Positions 18,669 to 29,035 of a DNA stretch of 64,000 nucleotides are shown piece after piece. This stretch comes from Moraxellaceae bacterium (GTDB taxonomy: Bacteria > Pseudomonadota > Gammaproteobacteria > Burkholderiales > Rhodocyclaceae): positions 62,001 through 126,000 of the forward strand of contig JAVHYF010000008.1 of the NCBI GenBank assembly GCA_031119205.1, in the 5' to 3' direction. A program made the translations under genes and the position numbers. The notes under the pieces were generated by a model. It saw only the letters and a program-made list of their open reading frames with translations. It did not search any database and was not told the DNA's origin. Positions within the stretch are counted from its first letter, which is position 1; each line of letters opens with the position of its first letter.

Positions 18669-19067
18669 CTACCAGTTGTTGCGGCCGTCCATCTGCTCGA
18701 TGGCCACGGTGGATAGGTCGAGCCCGTCCACCAGGCGCAGGTTGACCGCGTGGATGCGCTGCGTCGGCATGCCATCCGGGTTGCCGTCCTTCGGCGTGCC
18801 GTCGGCGTTGTACATCGAGGCCCAGTCCGGCGAATCACCCCAGGTCTGCATGCCGCAACGGCTGCACAGGTAGTGGTGGTTCATGCCGCTCTGCGAGTAC
18901 ATGCCCTGCGCCTCCGCCGACAGGATCTTCAGCGCACCGGCCGGGTAGTAGGCCCAGATGGCGCCGGTGCGGAAGCAGAAGCTGCAGTTGCATTCCTTGG
19001 CGTGGGTGGGCGTATCGGGCAGTTCGATCTTCGTGCCACCGCAGTGACAGCTGGCGATCAGCGACAT
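18669..19067 (-). CDS. GFA (glutathione-dependent formaldehyde-activating-like) family protein
   Basis: SCHCGGTKIELPD, ECNCSFCFRTGAIWAY, FLCSRCG-type Cys motifs. Confidence 0.85.
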   Translation of the reverse strand: MSLIASCHCGGTKIELPDTPTHAKECNCSFCFRTGAIWAYYPAGALKILSAEAQGMYSQSGMNHHYLCSRCGMQTWGDSPDWASMYNADGTPKDGNPDGMPTQRIHAVNLRLVDGLDLSTVAIEQMDGRNNW

Positions 19068-19182
19068 GGCGCTCTCCTCGGGTGTGGGAGCGCAGACTCT
19101 AGGCGCAGCTGCTGACAGTTTCTGTCAGCAGACTGTCATGAGGTGCCGCCTGCCCACCCGCTGATCTACCCGCACAGACGCC

Positions 19183-20205
19183 CTACAGCTTCACCACCAG
19201 CTTGCCGAAGTTGCCGCCTTCCAGCAGGCCGATAAAGGCAACGGGTGCGTTCTCCAGTCCGCTCACCACGTTCTCGCGCAGCTTCACCTTGCCGCTGGCG
19301 ACCCACTCGCCCATCTCGCGACGGAAGCGGTCGAAGCGTTCGCCGTAGTGGTCGAGGATGATGAAGCCCTGCATGCGCACGCGCTTCTGCAACACCGCGG
19401 CCAGCAGTTGCGGGGCGCGGTCGACGCCACCGGACGAAGCATCGTTGTAGTGGGCGATGAAGCCACACAGCGGAATGCGCGCGCCGATGTTCAGCAGCGG
19501 CAGCACGGCGTCGAGCACCTCGCCGCCGACGTTCTCGAAGTACACGTCGACGCCGTCCGGGCAGGCCGCAGCGAGACGTTCCGCAAGCTGTGGCGCACGG
19601 CGGTCCAGGCACAGGTCAAAGCCGAGCTCCTCCACCGCGTGACGACACTTGTCCGCACCACTGGCAACGCCCACTACGCGCGCACCACGCAGCTTCGCCA
19701 ACTGCCCCACCACGGCACCCACCGCACCGGTAGCCGCCGCGACCACCAGGGTCTCGCCGGGCTGCACCTGGCCGATGTCGTTCAGCCCCACCCAGGCGGT
19801 GAAGCCGGGCATGCCGAGTCCGCCCAGGGCCAGCGAGGGCTGCGGCGTGTCGCCCAGTGGCAGCAGGTCGCTGCCATCGGACAACGCGTAGTCCTGCCAG
19901 CCGGCATTGGCGAGCACCTGCTCGCCTTCACGGAAGCGCGGATTGCGCGAGGCGACGACACGACTCACGGTGCCGCCCACCATCGGCGCACCGAGCGCGA
20001 CCGAAGGTGCGTAGGCCGGGCCGATCTCCTCCATGAGGTTGCGCATGTACGGGTCCAGCGACAGGTACTCGGTGCGCAGCAGCACCTGCCCTTCTGCCGG
20101 CGCCGGTAGCGGCTGCGTGTCGAGGCGGAAGTCCTGCGCCACCGGCCGGCCCTTCGGGCGCGCGGCGAGCAGGATGCGGCGATTCACTTGTGCGGTTTGC
20201 GACAT
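19183..20205 (-). CDS. NADP-dependent medium-chain oxidoreductase (leukotriene B4 dehydrogenase/CurA-like)
   Basis: YLSLDPYMRNLM, TAWVGLNDIGQVQPGETLVVAAATGAVGAVVGQLAKLRGARVVGVASG, DVYFENVGGEVLDAVLPLL, CGFIAHYN. Confidence 0.92.
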   Translation of the reverse strand: MSQTAQVNRRILLAARPKGRPVAQDFRLDTQPLPAPAEGQVLLRTEYLSLDPYMRNLMEEIGPAYAPSVALGAPMVGGTVSRVVASRNPRFREGEQVLANAGWQDYALSDGSDLLPLGDTPQPSLALGGLGMPGFTAWVGLNDIGQVQPGETLVVAAATGAVGAVVGQLAKLRGARVVGVASGADKCRHAVEELGFDLCLDRRAPQLAERLAAACPDGVDVYFENVGGEVLDAVLPLLNIGARIPLCGFIAHYNDASSGGVDRAPQLLAAVLQKRVRMQGFIILDHYGERFDRFRREMGEWVASGKVKLRENVVSGLENAPVAFIGLLEGGNFGKLVVKL

Positions 20206-20231
20206 GGCGATCTCCCGTTGTATCCAACTTG

Positions 20232-21482
20232 TCAGTGAGCGGCCTGCACGCGCACCGTGCCGCCGCCACGCGGACCGAATGCGAAGACCAGCAGGGTGCC
20301 CAGCGTCAGCGCGACCGCGGCGAAGGCCGGACCGCCGAGCGCGCCGATGTGTTCGACCAGCAGGCCACCACCGATGGCCCCACTGGCGATCGCGATCTGG
20401 AAGGCCGCCACCAGCAGGCCACCCACGCCCTCGGCATGGTCCGGCGCGGCACGCACGATCCAGGTCTGGAAGCCGACCGGGAAGGCACCAAAGGCGAAGC
20501 CCCACACGGCGACCGACACCGCCGTGACGCCCGCCGACGCCCCGGCCAGCAACAGCGTGACCGCCGCCAGCGCGATCACCGCACCGCCGAAGACGATGGC
20601 ATGCCGTTCGCTGCGCTCGGCGATGAAGCCACCGGCGAAATTGCCGAAGAAGCCGCCGATGCCATAGCCGAGCAGTACGCCGGAGATCGCGCTGACCGAC
20701 AGGTGGGTGACTTCTTCCATCAAGGGGCGGATGTAGGTGAAGCCGGCGAAGTGGCCGGAGATCACCAGCAGCACTGCCAGCAACGCGACGCGCACATTGC
20801 CGCGGCCCATCAGCTCGAAGAGCACGCGCAGGCTGGGGTTGTCGCGCGGTGGCAGGCGCGGGATGGTGAAGACCTGCGCCAGCAGGGTCACCACGCTGAC
20901 CACGCCGGCCGCGACGAAGGCGCTGCGCCAGCCCCACAGATCACCCATGTAGGCACCGATGGGCGCCGCGCAGACGGTGGCCACTGACACACCTGTGAGC
21001 ACAACCGACATGGCACGCGCGAACAGGGCATCCGGCACCAGCCGCATCGCCATCGCCGCGGCCATCGACCAGAAACCGCCGAGCGCCACGCCCAGCATCA
21101 GGCGCGCAGCCAGCAGCACGCCGAAGCTGGACGCGGTGGCCGAGAGGATGTTGGAAACGACGAGCAGCACGGTGAGCGCCAGCAGCACGCGCTTGCGGTC
21201 CAGGCTGCGCGTCGCCAGCGGAATGGTGGGCGCGGCAACGGCGGCGATCATGGCCGTGGCGGTGACGGCCTGGCCGGCGGCGCCGACCGACACACCGAGA
21301 TCCGCCGCCATCGCGGTGAGCAGGCTGGCGGGCAGGAACTCGGCGGTGACCAGGCCGAACACACCCAGCGCCAGCGCGGTGATGCCTGCCCAGTTGGATT
21401 CGATGACGGGGGTCGCTGGGGCTGCGCCCGGGCTGGCGCTGTGCGGCGCGGCCGCAGCGTCGTGGCGGTGGGTGTCGTGCAT
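20232..21482 (-). CDS. MFS transporter
   Basis: ALGVFGLVTAEFLPASLLTAMAADLGVSVGAAGQAVTATAMIAAVAAPTIP; 12 hydrophobic segments. Confidence 0.92.
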   Translation of the reverse strand: MHDTHRHDAAAAPHSASPGAAPATPVIESNWAGITALALGVFGLVTAEFLPASLLTAMAADLGVSVGAAGQAVTATAMIAAVAAPTIPLATRSLDRKRVLLALTVLLVVSNILSATASSFGVLLAARLMLGVALGGFWSMAAAMAMRLVPDALFARAMSVVLTGVSVATVCAAPIGAYMGDLWGWRSAFVAAGVVSVVTLLAQVFTIPRLPPRDNPSLRVLFELMGRGNVRVALLAVLLVISGHFAGFTYIRPLMEEVTHLSVSAISGVLLGYGIGGFFGNFAGGFIAERSERHAIVFGGAVIALAAVTLLLAGASAGVTAVSVAVWGFAFGAFPVGFQTWIVRAAPDHAEGVGGLLVAAFQIAIASGAIGGGLLVEHIGALGGPAFAAVALTLGTLLVFAFGPRGGGTVRVQAAH

Positions 21483-21585
21483 GGGATGCCTTCTCGTGGG
21501 CGGTGGGGGATTCAACCCGGAGGGGTTGAAAGGTTCCCGCAGCTTAGGGGTATGATTCCGGCGTTTCCATGCCGGAAAAGCCAGA

Positions 21586-22608
21586 ATGCTTGCCGATTCG
21601 TCCAAGACTTCGTCTAGAGACTTATCCAGACACGGAAAGCCCGAGGCCAGCGACGCCCTGACCGAGATGCTGCGCGGCCTGCGCCTGGACGGCGTGGAGT
21701 ACGGCCGCTGCGAACTGCACGGGCCCTGGGCCATCGCCTTCCCCGCCCAGACCACGCCGCGCTTCCATTTCGTGGCGCATGGCGCCTGCTGGCTGCGCGC
21801 CGGCGAGCAGGACTGGGTGCGCATGAATCCGGGCGATGCAGTGCTGCTGCCACGCGGCATCGCGCATGTGCTGGCGAGCGCCCCGGATGTGCCGCCGGTG
21901 ACGATCTGCAGCCTGCCGCGCGCCGCGGTGTCCGACGACATCTACCTCGTCAGCGACGACACGGCGGTGGATCACGCACCGCCCTCGCACACCATGTTCT
22001 GCGGCAGCATGCGTTTCAACCTCGACCCGCTGCATCCACTCGTGGCGATGATGCCGGACGCGATGCGCGCGGGTGATCTGTCGCAGCGCGACCCCGCCGT
22101 GCCCGCCTTGCTGGAGGCGATGGAGCGCGAAGTCGCGCTGGACCGCATCGGTGCCTGCGGCATCCTCGCGCGACTGGCCGACGTGCTCGCGGCGAGCATC
22201 ATCCGCGCCTGGGTGGAGTGCGGCTGTGCGGACCCCACCGGCTGGATCGCCGCGGTGCGTTGTCCGCAGATCGGCCGCGTGCTCGCCGCCATCCACCGCG
22301 AACCGGAACGCGACTGGACGGTGCCGATGCTGGCCGACGTCATGGGCGCCTCGCGCTCACGCTTCGCCGAGGCCTTCACCAGCTCTGTCGGTGAAACCCC
22401 GGCGAAGTACGTGGCGCGCGTGAAGATGTTCCAGGCCCGCCGCTGGATCGCGCAGGAAGGCATGCGCATCACGGTGGCGGCCAACCGCCTCGGCTACGAT
22501 TCCGAGGCCTCGTTCAGCCGCGCCTTCAAACGCATCATCGGCCATTCGCCGAGCGAGGCACGTCGGCAACAGCCCGCAGCGGGTCTCATCGCGGCCGCGT
22601 CGGTCTGA
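21586..22608 (+). CDS. AraC-family regulator with cupin_6
   Basis: FHFVAHGACWLRAG, VLLPRGIAHVLAS; MLADVMGASRSRFAEAFTSSVGETPAKYVARVKMFQARRWI...ANRLGYDSEASFSRAFKRIIGHSPSEAR. Confidence 0.92.
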   Translation: MLADSSKTSSRDLSRHGKPEASDALTEMLRGLRLDGVEYGRCELHGPWAIAFPAQTTPRFHFVAHGACWLRAGEQDWVRMNPGDAVLLPRGIAHVLASAPDVPPVTICSLPRAAVSDDIYLVSDDTAVDHAPPSHTMFCGSMRFNLDPLHPLVAMMPDAMRAGDLSQRDPAVPALLEAMEREVALDRIGACGILARLADVLAASIIRAWVECGCADPTGWIAAVRCPQIGRVLAAIHREPERDWTVPMLADVMGASRSRFAEAFTSSVGETPAKYVARVKMFQARRWIAQEGMRITVAANRLGYDSEASFSRAFKRIIGHSPSEARRQQPAAGLIAAASV

Positions 22609-22653
22609 TTGGTCCCCGGCTGATCGCCGGCCTCTCCCGGCACCGGCCAACGA

Positions 22654-23376
22654 TCAATCCGCCACGATTGCCGCCAGGCGCGGACGCAGTTCCTCCAGCG
22701 TCACATGCCCGGCGAAACCACCACTGCTGCTCGCCACCGCCTTGCGTTCGATGGCGGTGGCGAACTGCCAGGCCGGGTCCTGCTGGATGCGCGCCAGATA
22801 GCGCGCCACGTTGGGGTAGTCGCGCGCCGCATCGAACAGGCGGTGATAGGCCGCCCAGCGCGCGATGCCCGGCAGGTAGGCATCCGCCACCGTGCGCTGC
22901 CCGCCCACCAGCCAGTCGCGTGTCGCCAGCAGGGCGTCCAGCGTGGCGAAGTTCTGCGCCACGTCCGCACTGCCGAGACGCGTGAGCACAGTTCGCGTGG
23001 CGTCGTCAGCGTCCTGCATTTCGTAGGCAGCCCATAGCGGCGCGAAGGCCGCGAAGAAATCGGTGGTGAGGAAGCTCAGCATCTGGGCGAGCTGGTCGTT
23101 CCCGCGCGTGCCGGGCGCAAAGCCGAGGCCACGCTCCGGTGCGCGCGCCGCGATATGCGACAGGATGGCCGCGCTTTCGCTGAGCGGCTGGTTGGCCGCA
23201 TCCAGGTAGCCGGGCGTCAGGTTGCGAGGATTGACCTTCGCGTACAGCGCCGGCCAGGGGTGCTCCAGCATCTCGATGCGGCACAGCTGGTAGGGCTCGC
23301 CCAGCCATTCCAGCGCGACGATGGAACCGAAAGAGCAGCCTTGCGGCACGCCGTAGAACAGGACAGGGGTGTTCAT
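22654..23376 (-). CDS. Glutathione S-transferase family protein
   Basis: YGVPQGCSFGSIVALEWLGEPYQLCRIEM, NPRNLTPGYLDAANQPLSESAAILSHIA; C-terminal helical GST domain. Confidence 0.88.
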   Translation of the reverse strand: MNTPVLFYGVPQGCSFGSIVALEWLGEPYQLCRIEMLEHPWPALYAKVNPRNLTPGYLDAANQPLSESAAILSHIAARAPERGLGFAPGTRGNDQLAQMLSFLTTDFFAAFAPLWAAYEMQDADDATRTVLTRLGSADVAQNFATLDALLATRDWLVGGQRTVADAYLPGIARWAAYHRLFDAARDYPNVARYLARIQQDPAWQFATAIERKAVASSSGGFAGHVTLEELRPRLAAIVAD

Positions 23377-23485
23377 GATGTGGACCTCCATGCGGGTTGT
23401 GGAGCGTCCAGCCTGCGCGCGAAACAGGTTAGATTCCGCCCTGTATCGGACGCAGCCTGTGTCGACCTGCAAACGGAAGGAACGG

Positions 23486-24511
23486 ATGGCCCGACCCACC
23501 ACGCGCGTGCTCGCCTTACTGGAGCTGCTGCAGACCCATCGCCAGATCAGCGGCACGGAACTGGCGCAGCGGCTGGAGGTGGACGTGCGCACGCTGCGCC
23601 GTTACGTCGCCACGCTGGAAGAGCTGGGCATCCCGATCACCACGCAGCGTGGGCGCTTCGGTGGCTACAGCCTGGTGCCCGGCTTCCGCGTGCCGCCCCT
23701 GATGTTCACGCAGGACGAAACGCTGGCCGTGGCGCTGGGCCTGCTGGCAGCGCGACGCCTGGGCATGGAACAGGCCGCACCCGCCATCGAGGGCGCACAT
23801 GCCAAGCTGGAACGCGTGATGCCGCCGGCCCTGCGCAAGCGCCTGCGCGCGCTGGCCGAGCACGCCACGCTGACGCAGCCGGCAGAGCCAAGCACGCATG
23901 CCCGCGCGCAACCAGCAGGCCGCGACGCCGACCTCGTGGCACTGGCGCTGGCCATCCAGTCGCAGCAACGCGTGCGCATGGTCTACAGCGACGACGCCGG
24001 TGCTGCCAGCACGCGCGACATCGACCCCTACGGCCTGGTGTTCCGCCGCGGCCACTGGTACGTCAGCGGCCACTGCCACCTGCGCAACGGCCTGCGCTCC
24101 TTCCGGCTGGACCGGCTGCGCGACGTGACGCCACTGCCGCACAGCTTCCTGCGGCCGGGGGACTTCGACGCCGCCGCCCACCTGGACCACAGCATCGCCA
24201 CGCTGCCACGACCGATCGCGCTGCGCGTGCTGCTGCACACCGATGCCGCGCAGGCAGTCGCGGAGCTGGGCACGCAGATCGGCCTGCTGCTGCCACATGA
24301 CGAAGGCATCCTTCTGGAGGCGCGCACCGAGAGCCTCACCTGGTTCGCGCGCCAGCTCGCCCGCCTTCCCTTCGCGTTCACCGTGCTGGAACCTGCCTCC
24401 CTGCGCGAAGCCGTGAGGGCGCACGCACAAGGATTGTTGCGGAACGTGACGGACGCCGACGCCACGCCGCCAACCACACCGACCAGACGCTCACGCCCGA
24501 GCAGAGCGTGA
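23486..24511 (+). CDS. HTH/WYL-domain transcriptional regulator (YafY-like)
   Basis: RVLALLELLQTHRQISGTELAQRLEVDVRTLRRYVATLEELGIPITTQRGRFGGYSL; WYL-like central region. Confidence 0.88.
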   Translation: MARPTTRVLALLELLQTHRQISGTELAQRLEVDVRTLRRYVATLEELGIPITTQRGRFGGYSLVPGFRVPPLMFTQDETLAVALGLLAARRLGMEQAAPAIEGAHAKLERVMPPALRKRLRALAEHATLTQPAEPSTHARAQPAGRDADLVALALAIQSQQRVRMVYSDDAGAASTRDIDPYGLVFRRGHWYVSGHCHLRNGLRSFRLDRLRDVTPLPHSFLRPGDFDAAAHLDHSIATLPRPIALRVLLHTDAAQAVAELGTQIGLLLPHDEGILLEARTESLTWFARQLARLPFAFTVLEPASLREAVRAHAQGLLRNVTDADATPPTTPTRRSRPSRA

Positions 24512-24759
24512 CGGAATGCACGCTGGCGATGAACGCTTTGTGACCATCTCCGTGAAACCATCCATTCCGCCGGGAGCAAGGCAGGGCGCGGCGTTCCGGC
24601 TTGATGCCGGCTCAGGAATCTATGCCTTTTTACGTATGTTCATGTTCTGGGGCATAAAGTCTTAAGCGTGTCGCGGCGATGATTGATCGACAGGAGTCAA
24701 CCGGCACGCGACAGACCCAAGGGCGCGCGGCCCCGATCATCAACCAGACCGCAGACCGC

Positions 24760-26382
24760 ATGCGCACCAACCTTCCCGTGATCGACGTCGAGACGCCGAT
24801 CCCTGCCGACGTCTTCATCTATTCCCGTACCGATCTGAAGGGCCTGATCACCGAGGCCAATGCGGCCTTTGCCGAGATCAGCGGCTTCCAGCGCGAGGAG
24901 ATGCTGGGCCAGCCGCACAACATCGTGCGCCACCCCGACATGCCGCCCGAGGCCTTCGACGACATGTGGCGCACGCTCAAGTCCGGCCGCCCCTGGAAAG
25001 GCATCGTCAAGAACCGCCGCAAGGATGGCGGCTACTACTGGGTGGAGGCCAACGTGTCGCCGGTGCGCGAGAACGGCTCCGTCGTCGGCTTCCAGTCCGT
25101 GCGCTCACGCCCGAGCCGCGAGCAGATCGCCGCCGCGACCGAGGCCTACCGCCGCCTGCGGGAAGGAGATGCCAGCATCGAGGTGGACAACGGTCGTGTG
25201 CGCCAGCGCTACGGCGCGCTGTCGCTGCGCGCGCGTGATCTTTCCTTCCAGCTCTACACGCTTGTAGCTCTCGCTGCCGTCGCCGCCTGCCTGCTGCTGA
25301 CCGGCAACGCGGTTCCCGCCGGCATCGCTCAAGGGCTGGGCATCGTGCTGCTGCTCGCCTGTCTGCTCACCGGTGGCTGGCTGCTGCCGCGCAGCTTCCG
25401 CCACCTGCACGACATCGAGGAATCGCTGGCCGGTGTGCTGTCGCGCGGCGACCTGGTGACCTCCATGGCCACCCCGCGCAGCGACATCATCGGCCGCATC
25501 GCCACCCGTCTCGACAGCCTGCTGGCCGCCACGCGCGCCACGCTGCAGATCATCGGCGACGCCACCCGCGAAGTGTCGTCTTCCACTGGCAGCCTGAATG
25601 ACGATATGGGCCGCCTGGTCAGTACCTCGGACGCGCAGAGCAACGAGACCTCGAACGCCGCCGCTGGCATCGAGGAGATGACGGTTTCGATCAGCGAAGT
25701 GGCCGCCCATGTGCGCGACACCCACGGCATATCGCGCGAGGTGCAGGCCTGCGCGGAACGTGGTGCCAGCCTGTCGGAACAGGCACGCGCCGCCATCGAA
25801 GCGCTGTCCGGCACGGTGGGCAGTTCCGCCGGCACGGTGGAGAAGCTGGGTGAAGGCACGCAGGAAGTCGGTCAGATCGCCCGCGTGATCAAGGAGATTG
25901 CAGAGCAGACCAACCTGCTGGCGCTGAACGCCGCCATCGAGGCTGCACGCGCCGGCGAGCAGGGGCGTGGCTTCGCGGTGGTGGCCGACGAGGTGCGCAA
26001 GCTGGCCGAACGCACCACGACCGCGACGCGCGAGATCGACGACGTGATCGCGCGTATCCAGAACGACACCGAGGCCGCCGTGCAGGGCATGCGCCAGAGC
26101 GCGCAGCAGGTCGAGGGCAGCGTGGCGCTGGTGCGCGAAGCGCGTGTCGCGCTGGACGAGATCCAGGCCCAGGCGCGCGGGCTGCAGTCGCGCGTCGGCG
26201 AAATTTCGCACACCGCCAACGAGCAGACCACGGCCATGGAACACATGGCCCGCGGCCTGGAGCGCATCGCCCGCGAGACGGAAGAGAACGTCGAAGTGGC
26301 ACGCGATACACAAAGCCTCGCCCATCGCCTGGACGACAACGTGGACCGCATGAGCAAGGCGGTGCGTCAGTACCGCATCTGA
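24760..26382 (+). CDS. PAS-containing methyl-accepting chemotaxis protein (Aer-like)
   Basis: [69 protein letters not shown] core [43 protein letters not shown]. Start 24760 preferred to 24679. Confidence 0.92.
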   Translation: MRTNLPVIDVETPIPADVFIYSRTDLKGLITEANAAFAEISGFQREEMLGQPHNIVRHPDMPPEAFDDMWRTLKSGRPWKGIVKNRRKDGGYYWVEANVSPVRENGSVVGFQSVRSRPSREQIAAATEAYRRLREGDASIEVDNGRVRQRYGALSLRARDLSFQLYTLVALAAVAACLLLTGNAVPAGIAQGLGIVLLLACLLTGGWLLPRSFRHLHDIEESLAGVLSRGDLVTSMATPRSDIIGRIATRLDSLLAATRATLQIIGDATREVSSSTGSLNDDMGRLVSTSDAQSNETSNAAAGIEEMTVSISEVAAHVRDTHGISREVQACAERGASLSEQARAAIEALSGTVGSSAGTVEKLGEGTQEVGQIARVIKEIAEQTNLLALNAAIEAARAGEQGRGFAVVADEVRKLAERTTTATREIDDVIARIQNDTEAAVQGMRQSAQQVEGSVALVREARVALDEIQAQARGLQSRVGEISHTANEQTTAMEHMARGLERIARETEENVEVARDTQSLAHRLDDNVDRMSKAVRQYRI

Positions 26383-26421
26383 CACGGCGCGGGGCCATGC
26401 CCCGCTCCCTGCAGTCAGCAA

Positions 26422-27903
26422 TCAGCGGCTGTAACGCGCCGCGTGCTTCATCCCGATCAGGGCCTTGAACGCGCGGCGTGACTCGCCTTCAGCGCCGGCA
26501 CGCGGCACTTCCGGCCGGCCGCGTACGACGAAGCGGCCACTGCCGCGCTCTGCTTTCAGCTCACCATCGCGCACCACGCTGCGGCCGCGGCTGAACACGT
26601 CGGTCGGCCAGCCGGTGAGCGAGCGGCCTTCGTAGGGCGTGTAGCCGACGTTGTCGTGCAGCATGCCGGCGGACACGTCCACCTGGCGCGTCGGGTCCCA
26701 CAGCGCGATGTCGGCGTCGGCACCCACGGCGATGACGCCCTTGCGGCCGGCCATGCCGTAGATGCGCGCGTGGTTGGTGGCGGTCAGCGCGACGAATTGC
26801 TCGATCGTCATGCGGCCCTTCAACACACCTTCCGAGAACAGCAGCGGCAGGCGCAGCTCGATGCCGGGCACGCCGTTGGCCATTTCCTTGAAGGTGGTCT
26901 TGTCGCCCTTGGGTAGCTTGCCTGATGCGTCGAAGCGGTACGGCGCGTGGTCCGATGAATACACGCCCAGCGTACCGTCGAGCAGACCGGCCCACACCGC
27001 CTCCTGCGAGGCCGCGTCGCGCGGCGGCGGGCTGCAGCAGTACTTGGCGCCTTCCATGCCGTCGGCATCGCTGTCGCTGGCTTCGAGGAACAGGTATTGC
27101 GGACAGCTTTCGGCCAGCACGGATGCGCCCATCTGCTGCGCCTTGCGGATGACCTCGATGGTCTCGCCGCCAGACACGTGCACGATCAGCACCGGCACGT
27201 CGACCAGGCGCGACAGCGTGATGGCGCGATTGGTCGCTTCGGTCTCGACCAGCGGGTCGTGCGCCACCGCGTGGAACTTCGGCGCGGTGTGGCCGCGCTC
27301 CAGCAGGCGGTGGGCGATCCAGCGGATCATGTCGTGGTTCTCGGCGTGCATCATCACCAGCGCGCCCAGCTCGCCGGCGGTGTCCATCACGTCGAGCAAC
27401 TGGTAGTCGTCCAGCTTCAGCTTGTCGTAGGTCATGTAGACCTTGAGCGAGCTGATGCCGTCGCGCACCGCCTGCGGCAGGTGCTCGCGCAGCGCGGTCT
27501 CGTCGGGGTTGGTGAGGATCAGGTGGAAGCCGTAGTCGATGACCGCCTTCTCCGCCGCGCGACGATGGTAGTCGGCGAGCACGTCGGGGATGCGGTCGTT
27601 GCGGTGTTGCGCGGCGAAGGACAGGATGGTCGTGGTGCCACCGAAGGCGGCGGACACGGTACCGCTGTAGAAGTCGTCCGCGCACATCACGCCCATGCCG
27701 GACAGCTGTTCGATGTGGCAGTGACTGTCGACGCCACCGGGGAGCACCCAGCGACCTGTCGCGTCGACATCCTCGCGCCCCGGCGGCAGGCCCGGTTGCA
27801 CCGCGACGATCACGCCATCGCGGATGCCGATGTCGGCATTGAATGTCGCGTCCGCATTGCTGATGCGGCCGTTGCGGATGGTGAGGTCGAACTGCGTGTC
27901 CAT
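26422..27903 (-). CDS. Dihydropyrimidinase/hydantoinase-like cyclic amidohydrolase
   Basis: PGGVDSHCHIE (HxH), SSLKVYMTYD (carboxylated Lys), MHAENHDMI, VHVSGGETIEVI, YSSDHAPY: all five metal/catalytic motifs present. Confidence 0.9.
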   Translation of the reverse strand: MDTQFDLTIRNGRISNADATFNADIGIRDGVIVAVQPGLPPGREDVDATGRWVLPGGVDSHCHIEQLSGMGVMCADDFYSGTVSAAFGGTTTILSFAAQHRNDRIPDVLADYHRRAAEKAVIDYGFHLILTNPDETALREHLPQAVRDGISSLKVYMTYDKLKLDDYQLLDVMDTAGELGALVMMHAENHDMIRWIAHRLLERGHTAPKFHAVAHDPLVETEATNRAITLSRLVDVPVLIVHVSGGETIEVIRKAQQMGASVLAESCPQYLFLEASDSDADGMEGAKYCCSPPPRDAASQEAVWAGLLDGTLGVYSSDHAPYRFDASGKLPKGDKTTFKEMANGVPGIELRLPLLFSEGVLKGRMTIEQFVALTATNHARIYGMAGRKGVIAVGADADIALWDPTRQVDVSAGMLHDNVGYTPYEGRSLTGWPTDVFSRGRSVVRDGELKAERGSGRFVVRGRPEVPRAGAEGESRRAFKALIGMKHAARYSR

Positions 27904-27955
27904 GCTGCGGATTCCGTGCGACGAGAGGGCCAGAAAATATTGGAGTCGCGCTGAC

Positions 27956-28735
27956 TCAGAAGGTGCCGGGATAGTGGCCGCCGTCGAGCAGCAGGTTCTG
28001 CCCGGTGATGAAGCCGGCCTGCGCGCTGCACAGGAAGGCGCAGGCATCGCCGAACTCCGCCGGGTCACCCAGGCGGCGTGCCGGGTTGGCCGCGCCGCGC
28101 TCGGCGATCACCGCCTCCACCGTCTTTCCGCTCTTCGCAGCGCCCTGCGCGGCGGTCTCGCGCAGGCGATCGGTATCGAAGGGACCGGGCAGCAGGTTGT
28201 TGATGGTCACGTTGTGGGCCACGGTAACACGCGCCAGTCCGGCGACGAATCCGGTGAGGCCCGAGCGCGCGCCGTTGGATAGACCCAGGATGTCGATGGG
28301 TGCCTTCACCGCGCCGGAGGTGATGTTCACGATGCGGCCGAAGCGGCGCGCGATCATGCCGTCCACGGTGGCCTTGATGAGCGCGATCGGCGTCAGCATG
28401 TTGGCGTCCAGCGCGGCGATCCATGCGTCGCGGTCCCAGTCGCGGAAGTCGCCGGGCTTGGGGCCGCCGGCATTGGTGACGAGGATGTCCGGCTGCGGGC
28501 AGGCCTCCAGCACCGCGGCACGACCGGCCTCGGTGGTGACGTCGGCAGCGACGGTGACGACCTTCACGCCGGTGCTCTGGCGGATTTCCTCGGCGGTGCG
28601 TTCCAGTGCCTCGGCACCGCGCGCCACCAGGGTGAGATTGACGCCATCGCGCGCGAGCGAGAGGGCGCAGGCGCGGCCGAGGCCCTTGCTGGAGGCGCAG
28701 ACGAGCGCGTTGCGGCCAGAGATTCCGAGATCCAT
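27956..28735 (-). CDS. SDR-family oxidoreductase
   Basis: ALVCASSKGLGRACALSLARDG, DILVTNAGGPKPGDF, GRIVNITSGAVKAPI. Confidence 0.9.
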   Translation of the reverse strand: MDLGISGRNALVCASSKGLGRACALSLARDGVNLTLVARGAEALERTAEEIRQSTGVKVVTVAADVTTEAGRAAVLEACPQPDILVTNAGGPKPGDFRDWDRDAWIAALDANMLTPIALIKATVDGMIARRFGRIVNITSGAVKAPIDILGLSNGARSGLTGFVAGLARVTVAHNVTINNLLPGPFDTDRLRETAAQGAAKSGKTVEAVIAERGAANPARRLGDPAEFGDACAFLCSAQAGFITGQNLLLDGGHYPGTF

Positions 28736-29035
28736 CGCGTGTGTTCCGGTTCGTTGGTGGGGAGAGGCGGATCGCGACGCACGACACGAAGCGCGAACGA
28801 CGCGAGACACCGCCTTGTGCCGCCATTTTCGGCGCTCGCCCGGCACGCGTCGCTTGCCTTTTTGTGGGCCGCTCTTAACGCGCCGTTATGCGCCGCATCG
28901 CTTCACACGCGTTCGCAGGACACATCCCGACACATCGACCCCGAACAATCACCCCGACTTCGGCACAGCGATTGCTAGTTGTAGTCGTCATTAACATCCG
29001 GTTAAGGGCGACGCTGCCCGGTACCGCGTTTCACC

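Noticed and set aside
26389-26405. GCGGGGC-CAT-GCCCCGC as a terminator
   Set aside because: Good stem at the convergent MCP/amidohydrolase junction but no U-tract on either strand; not called.
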